Shown here one piece after another: positions 59,767 to 64,000 of a stretch of 64,000 bases of DNA. The stretch is from contig NZ_LMQC01000012.1 of assembly GCF_001424485.1 (NCBI RefSeq), positions 705,012 through 769,011 on the forward strand, given 5' to 3'. The stretch is from Modestobacter sp. Leaf380. GTDB lineage: Bacteria > Actinomycetota > Actinomycetes > Mycobacteriales > Geodermatophilaceae. The number at the start of each line of letters is the position of its first letter. Position 1 is the first letter of the stretch. The notes under the pieces were generated by a model. That model searched no databases and was not told the DNA's origin. It worked only from the letters and a program-made list of their open reading frames with translations. Position numbers and translations under genes: made by a program.

Positions 59767-61395
59767 TCAGAACACCCGCCGGTAGGCCTCCGCTGCTCCC
59801 GGGGCGTTGGTGCTCGGGTAGAGGGCGAACGGGTTGCCGTCCCACAGGACGTTGAAGTAGATGTCGTAGACCAGCTGACCGGGGCCCCGGCCCGCGTGCG
59901 CCCGGAAGAAGGCGTTCATGCCCTCGATGTAGGCCGGTGAGTCACCGAACTCGGCGTTGTTGCCCCACTCCGCCACCGCGAACGGGAGACCGACCGAGGC
60001 GGCGAACTCCTGGTGCCGCTTGAGGCCCCGGGGCGCGCCCCAGCGGTCGTAGGCCAGCGACGCGGCGTCGAACTGCGCGGCCGTGCCGGTGTAGGGCCAC
60101 ATGTTGTAGTAGTCGACCGCCATGACGTCGACGTACTGCCGCCCCGGGAAGGCGGTCCGCCAGTCGAGGTCGGACCAGTAGTTCGTCTCGCTGTTGGGCG
60201 AGAAGACGAGGTCGGACTCCGGGAAGACCTCCTGCTGCAGGGCCCGGTAGCGGATCCAGCTGGCGCGGAAGTCCGCCACCGACGCGCCGGTGACCGACCA
60301 GTCGTACCAGTTGCCGTTGAACTCGTGGGCGAAGCGGATGTACAGCTGACCCGGTCGCCCGGACCACAGCCGGCGGAGCTCGGTGAGGGACTGACGCCAG
60401 CGCCCGTCGTAGGCCCCGGTCGCGGCGGCCGCCCAGGACTCGCCGGGGCCGATGGCCCCCACGGCGATGTCCAGGTCGCCCTGCCAGGCGCCCAGCTCGA
60501 AGCCGGGTCGCAGCTGCCAGAGCCCGAGCATGGCCTGGTTGTTGTCGCACCAGGTCCCGGCGATCTGGGTCGGGGTGCCGCGCCACGCGGCGAACGAACC
60601 GTCCGCCGCCGTCGGCCCCGAGCCCCCGGAGGCCCACGTGAGGGGCGAGGACACCGAGACGGTGACGACCGACGGGGGGCACGTGCTGGTCGAGTCGGCG
60701 GAGAACCGCAGGGCGGTGGTCACCGTCGCCGGGCCGGAGGGGAGCGTCACGGGCGTGCTGAAGCCGCCGGTCGGGCCCAACGTGCTGGTGCCGCTGCCGA
60801 CCACGCGGCCGGACGACACCACGGACCAGTCGACCGAGCGGCCGGCGACGGTCACCGAGGGGGTGGCGGTCATGGTCGCCGCGCCGACCGGCACCGAGCC
60901 GTCGGCCCGGACGCCGGAGAACGTCACCGGCACGACCTGGCACCAGACGGCACCCTCCGTCGGCGCGCCGTCCGGGAGCGTGCCGTCCACGGAGCCGGGT
61001 GCCCGGTCCCCGGCGGGCGTGGCCCAGGAGCCGACCGCCGCCGGGTCGGGCGTCGGCGTGCGACCGCCGGCAGGTGCGACCGGGGTCGTGGTCGGGATGG
61101 TGCCCGACGGGAGGGGGGCCGTCGCCGTGGTCGGGTCACCGGTGGACGCCGGGTCCGCACCCGGCAGCCGGCCGGTCGCGCCGGTGGGCTCCTCGGCGGG
61201 GTCGTCGGTGGAGGAGCGCCCGCCCGGGTCCGTGCCGCCCGGGAGGACGTCGGTGGAGACGCCGGGGGCGGACGTCACCGCGGGGTCGCCGGCGGAGCCC
61301 GCGGACGCCCCACCGGTGCACAGGAGCAGCACGCACGTGAGCAGCACGACCCCGACGGAACGGGGGCGCCGGGGTGCGGCGGTCTTCCAGGGCAT
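59767..61395 (-). CDS. secreted GH26-like glycosidase with N-terminal beta domain
   Basis: 542 residues from ATG 61395 (GAGG about 8 nt upstream). A signal peptide with hydrophobic core VGVVLLTCVLLLC is followed by a Pro/Thr/Gly-rich linker to about residue 140. A beta-sandwich-like domain (about 145-265; WCQVVPVTFSGVRADGSV, TVTTALRFSADSTSTCPP) could bind carbohydrate. The catalytic part (about 280-542) parallels the 46.3-kb enzyme: LYIRFAHEFNGNWYDW with the acid/base Glu, YVDVMAVDYYNMWPY, and FAVAEWGNNAEFGDSP with the nucleophile Glu. Secreted or wall-associated mannanase-like enzyme, probably acting on the glycan of the locus. Confidence 0.85.
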   Translation of the reverse strand: MPWKTAAPRRPRSVGVVLLTCVLLLCTGGASAGSAGDPAVTSAPGVSTDVLPGGTDPGGRSSTDDPAEEPTGATGRLPGADPASTGDPTTATAPLPSGTIPTTTPVAPAGGRTPTPDPAAVGSWATPAGDRAPGSVDGTLPDGAPTEGAVWCQVVPVTFSGVRADGSVPVGAATMTATPSVTVAGRSVDWSVVSSGRVVGSGTSTLGPTGGFSTPVTLPSGPATVTTALRFSADSTSTCPPSVVTVSVSSPLTWASGGSGPTAADGSFAAWRGTPTQIAGTWCDNNQAMLGLWQLRPGFELGAWQGDLDIAVGAIGPGESWAAAATGAYDGRWRQSLTELRRLWSGRPGQLYIRFAHEFNGNWYDWSVTGASVADFRASWIRYRALQQEVFPESDLVFSPNSETNYWSDLDWRTAFPGRQYVDVMAVDYYNMWPYTGTAAQFDAASLAYDRWGAPRGLKRHQEFAASVGLPFAVAEWGNNAEFGDSPAYIEGMNAFFRAHAGRGPGQLVYDIYFNVLWDGNPFALYPSTNAPGAAEAYRRVF

Positions 61396-61489
61396 CAGCG
61401 ACCTCAGGGCAGGAGACGGTGTCCAGGTCGTCGACCCGCCGGGGACCGGACTTGAGCCGGGTCCCCCGTCCGGGTGAGCCACCGGCAGC

Positions 61490-61663
61490 TCAGCTCGGGT
61501 GGCCCCGGTGCGGGGTGGGCACCTGTCCCCGGTCGGCCCCGGCCAGCGTGGGCACCGACCAGTCCGGACCCGCGGCCCACCCGTCGGCGGCCCGGACGAC
61601 GGCGCCGACCACCAGGCCCAGCACCACCGCGCTGAGCACCCACCCGACCAGCAGCACCGTCAT
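61490..61663 (-). CDS. 57-residue single-pass membrane protein (hypothetical)
   Basis: ATG 61663 to TGA 61490. It begins MTVLLVGWVLSAVVLGLVVG, one membrane helix, followed by AVVRAADGWAAGPDW and a Pro/His-containing tail ending HRGHPS. GTG 61669 is an alternative start. AGGAG lies about 20 nt upstream, too far for a strong ribosome site, so support comes from composition, a clean helix plus soluble tail and location 94 bp upstream of the secreted glycosidase gene on the same strand. Function unknown. Confidence 0.5.
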   Translation of the reverse strand: MTVLLVGWVLSAVVLGLVVGAVVRAADGWAAGPDWSVPTLAGADRGQVPTPHRGHPS

Positions 61664-61805
61664 GACCACGTCGTGGTGTTCGGCACTCCTGGGGCACTTG
61701 TGAAGTCCTGGGGCGGATGAGTTCGACGACGTCGGCGGGGCCGGGACCCCGGGAGCGCCTCCCCCGGGCGGATGACGGAGGCTGCCCCGGGCCCCCGGCG
61801 GGTCG

Positions 61806-61811
61806 TAGCAT
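61806..61811 (+). promoter_or_regulatory. -10 box TAGCAT before flippase 3
   Basis: CGTAGCATCA contains TAGCAT, about 54 bp before GTG 61865. It belongs to the same CGTAGCRTC group as the boxes at 11048 and 38958, but here a leader with a ribosome site (GGGAGGGCGGGGGG) is present. Confidence 0.45.
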
Positions 61812-61864
61812 CACCGACCGGGCCGCCACCGTGCCGGAGCCCGGTCACGGGAGGGCGGGGGGAC

Positions 61865-63154
61865 GTGCTGACGCGAACGAGCCGCACGACGCCGGGTGCC
61901 CGGGTCGCCGGGCGGTTGTCCATCGGCCTGGTGGACGCCGGGGTGTCGAGCATCGGCAACCTCGGGGTCAGCATCGTGGCCGCACGGGCCCTGCCGTTCG
62001 CGGAGTTCAGCGTCTTCGCCACCGTCGTCCTCGTGCTCCTGCTGGCGACCACCGCGAGCCGCAGCGTCCACGGCGACGTCCTGGTGCTGCGCAGCCGGGG
62101 CGGTGCGGCCGACCAGGACCCGGCCGTGGACCCCCGCCGCTCGACGAGGTCGGTGCTCGCCGTCTCGGGCTCCGTGGCCCTGCTGGTGCTGACCGGCACG
62201 CTCACCGCCCGGCTCGCCGGCCTCCTCCCCGCGAGCGTGGTCCCGGTGCTCGTCGTCGCCGCGCTGGCCCTCCCCCTGCTCTGCCTGCAGGACCACCTGC
62301 GGTGGATCGAGTACGCCCGCGGCCAGAGCCAGTTCGCGCTGGCCAACAACGCCACGTGGACCGTCACCGCCCTGGTCGGTCTGGCCGTGACCACGGCGGT
62401 CCTCGAGCTGGACGCCGCCGCGGCGACCGCGGTCTGGGCCCTGGCCACGCTGCCGGGCACCGCGGTCGCCCTGCGCCGGCGGGGGCGGGACGGCCTGGGC
62501 ATGCGGCACGGCCGCTCCCGGTGGCACCGTGACGTGCGCGGGCTCTCCCGTCCGCTCTTCCTGGACTTCCTGCTCACCCAGGCCACCGCCCAGGGCGCCC
62601 TCCTCCTCGTGGCGGTGCTCGCCGGCGCCGACGAGATCGGGCACATCCGCAAGGCCCAGATCTGGCTGGGCGTGGCGACCGTCGTCACCACCGGGTTGCT
62701 GTCGGCCCTGCAACCGGTCCTGGTGGCCCGGCACGCCGACCGCGGACACCGGTCCACCGTCCGGCTGGCCTCGGTGGTCGCCGTCGGGGCGTCGCTCTGC
62801 TTCGTGGTCTACGGGGTGGTGCTGCAGCTGCTGCCGGTCCGCTGGGCCGAGGTGGTGGTCGGCGAGGGCTGGGAGACGGCGCGGGAGTACGTGGCGCCGC
62901 TGACCCTGCTGGCCGTGGGCGGCGTCGCCGGCGGCTGCCTGGGCATCGCCCTGCGAGCGACCGGCCTGGTCGCCCGGCAGGTGGCCTGGCGGGCGGTGCT
63001 GGCCCCCGGGATGCTCGTCGCCACCGGTGTCGCGACCGTGCTGTCCGGCCCGCACGCGGGCACCTGGGCGCTGGCCGGCGGTTCCGTCGTCACCGCGCTG
63101 GTGTGGGTCGGCGTCCTCGCCCGCCCGCCGCGCGCGCAGCAGGTGGACCGGTGA
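61865..63154 (+). CDS. Wzx-like polysaccharide flippase
   Basis: 429 residues from GTG 61865, with a GGGAGGG-type ribosome site. About twelve hydrophobic segments. It begins RLSIGLVDAGVSSIGNLGVS then IVAARALPFAEFSVFATVVL, the typical flippase start, with FLDFLLTQATAQGALLLVAV at the half-way repeat. It would flip lipid-linked repeat units made by the locus. Overlaps the next gene by 4 bp (GTGA), so flippase and polymerase/ligase are translationally coupled in this third module. Confidence 0.86.
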   Translation: MLTRTSRTTPGARVAGRLSIGLVDAGVSSIGNLGVSIVAARALPFAEFSVFATVVLVLLLATTASRSVHGDVLVLRSRGGAADQDPAVDPRRSTRSVLAVSGSVALLVLTGTLTARLAGLLPASVVPVLVVAALALPLLCLQDHLRWIEYARGQSQFALANNATWTVTALVGLAVTTAVLELDAAAATAVWALATLPGTAVALRRRGRDGLGMRHGRSRWHRDVRGLSRPLFLDFLLTQATAQGALLLVAVLAGADEIGHIRKAQIWLGVATVVTTGLLSALQPVLVARHADRGHRSTVRLASVVAVGASLCFVVYGVVLQLLPVRWAEVVVGEGWETAREYVAPLTLLAVGGVAGGCLGIALRATGLVARQVAWRAVLAPGMLVATGVATVLSGPHAGTWALAGGSVVTALVWVGVLARPPRAQQVDR

Positions 63155-64000
63155 GCGGCCCCGCACCCGTCCCCGCGTGGTCCGGCCGGGTGGCCCCGGC
63201 CAGGACGGCGGCCGCCCGGCCGCGGCGTCGGCGGGCCGCGCAGCTGCTCGCCCTGGTCTTCACCGTGACGGCGGCGCAGCCCTTCCCCTCCTCCGGTCCG
63301 GTGGTCTTCGCCGTCGGGGTCGGGGCGTTCGCCGTGACGTGGTGGCAGCTGCGCCTGGCCCGTCCCTCGTGGCTGGTCACCGCCTTCCTGGGGTGGTGCG
63401 TGCTGAGCGCCGGGTGGTCGGTGAGCCTGCCGCTGACCGTGCGCGGGGTGCTGGTCACCGGGGCGACGGTGCTGGCGGTGACCTCGCTCGTGCGGTCCCT
63501 GCGGGCCCCTGACGTGCTGTGGGCCCTGGCGCTGACGACCAAGGTGCTGACGGCGCTGAGCTGGGTGGTCTACCTGGCCGTGCCGACGATCGGCCGGGAG
63601 CAGGTGGCCTACCAGCAGGGCGCCTTCCGCGGCGTGTTCGTGCAGCGCAACAGCGCGGCGTTCGTGCTGGCCGTCGGGGTGCTGACGTTGATGGTCGTGG
63701 CGGCCACCGCACCGGCCGGCCGGGCCCGGCGCGGGGCGCTCGCCTGGTTGGCGGCGGTGTTCGCCGCACTGGTGCTGACCAGCAGCGGCACCGGTCTGGT
63801 CGTGACGGTGGCGTCGGCCGGGCTGCTGGGCGCCCTGCTGGTGTTGCGGCGCCGGTCGGCGGCGGTGAAGCGCACGGTCATCGCGCTGGCCGGTCTGACG
63901 GCCGTGGCCGCCGCGCTCAACGCCGCGGCCCTGCTGACGCTGGTGACCGGCTCACTGGGCCGGGACGACACGCTGACCGGGCGGACGGTCATCTGGGCCG
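63151..64000 (+). CDS. O-antigen polymerase/ligase-like protein (Wzy module 3, 3' end cut)
   Basis: At least 283 residues from GTG 63151, open to the window end. After a basic N-terminus (about 30 residues) it has paired hydrophobic segments. The Wzy/WaaL signature is visible: VFVQRNSAAFVLAVGVLTL, then LVLTSSGTGLVVTVAS, and in the outside loop LTGRTVIW just before the cut. The N-S-A-A-F and T-S-S-x-T-x-L elements match polymerase/ligase proteins well. It follows flippase 3 with a 4-bp overlap. Role: polymerisation or ligation of the flipped glycan outside the membrane. Confidence 0.85.
   Translation, partial: MSGPAPVPAWSGRVAPARTAAARPRRRRAAQLLALVFTVTAAQPFPSSGPVVFAVGVGAFAVTWWQLRLARPSWLVTAFLGWCVLSAGWSVSLPLTVRGVLVTGATVLAVTSLVRSLRAPDVLWALALTTKVLTALSWVVYLAVPTIGREQVAYQQGAFRGVFVQRNSAAFVLAVGVLTLMVVAATAPAGRARRGALAWLAAVFAALVLTSSGTGLVVTVASAGLLGALLVLRRRSAAVKRTVIALAGLTAVAAALNAAALLTLVTGSLGRDDTLTGRTVIWA

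Overview
The window is very GC-rich, with GTG and TTG starts, strong GGAGG-type ribosome sites, 1-8 bp gene overlaps and TANNNT -10 boxes. This points to a high-GC actinobacterium. A Geodermatophilaceae-like genus (Blastococcus, Modestobacter, Geodermatophilus type) is my guess from gene content, not something proved here. No insertion sequence, prophage, CRISPR array or rRNA was seen.

Bases 1-16.3 kb are mixed housekeeping and accessory genes. They include an amino-acid permease with a tandem universal stress protein, an orphan MSMEG_0570-type protein, succinate-semialdehyde dehydrogenase, a lone sugar-ABC ATPase and a beta-helix lipoprotein. Next come tRNA-Arg(ACG) and tRNA-Ser(GCT), and an MFS exporter divergent from a CGNR zinc-finger regulator with a striking palindrome between them. 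The section ends with a Pro/Ala-rich exported protein, a PAP2-diacylglycerol-kinase fusion, a lipoprotein/PKD pair in a locally AT-richer block, a DoxX protein, a PHP phosphoesterase and a TagD-like cytidylyltransferase.

Bases 16.3-64 kb form one large cell-surface glycan locus. Three polyprenyl-phosphate sugar transferases (35.4, 40.1 and 58.0 kb) can start lipid-linked glycans. Four glycosyltransferases (19.6, 34.0, 42.7 and 51.7 kb) and two unassigned GT-A-like proteins (41.8 and 45.4 kb) can extend them. Three Wzx-like flippases (20.7, 43.8 and 61.9 kb), three Wzy/ligase-like membrane proteins (18.3, 49.2 and 63.2 kb, the last cut by the window end) and two Wzz-like chain-length proteins (16.7 and 47.8 kb) can export and polymerise them. 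An LCP protein (39.0 kb) could attach product to the wall. An acyltransferase (50.5 kb) and two GH26-like glycosidases (46.3 and 59.8 kb) could modify or trim it. A four-gene operon (52.9-56.7 kb) looks like an NDP-sugar pathway that starts with a glucose-1-phosphate cytidylyltransferase homologue. A three-gene operon (32.6-35.2 kb) couples a DUF1972 glycosyltransferase to a CDP-alcohol phosphotransferase.

Inside the glycan locus, at 22.1-32.4 kb, lie two tandem paralogous giant secreted proteins. Each has a predicted beta-propeller, LamG-like domains, PKD domains and a shared C-terminal domain. They are good candidates for surface proteins that work with the glycan. The most interesting signals are this giant pair, the EDDYLY protein pair, the unusual sugar-nucleotide operon, the triplicated assembly machinery and the MFS/CGNR operator.
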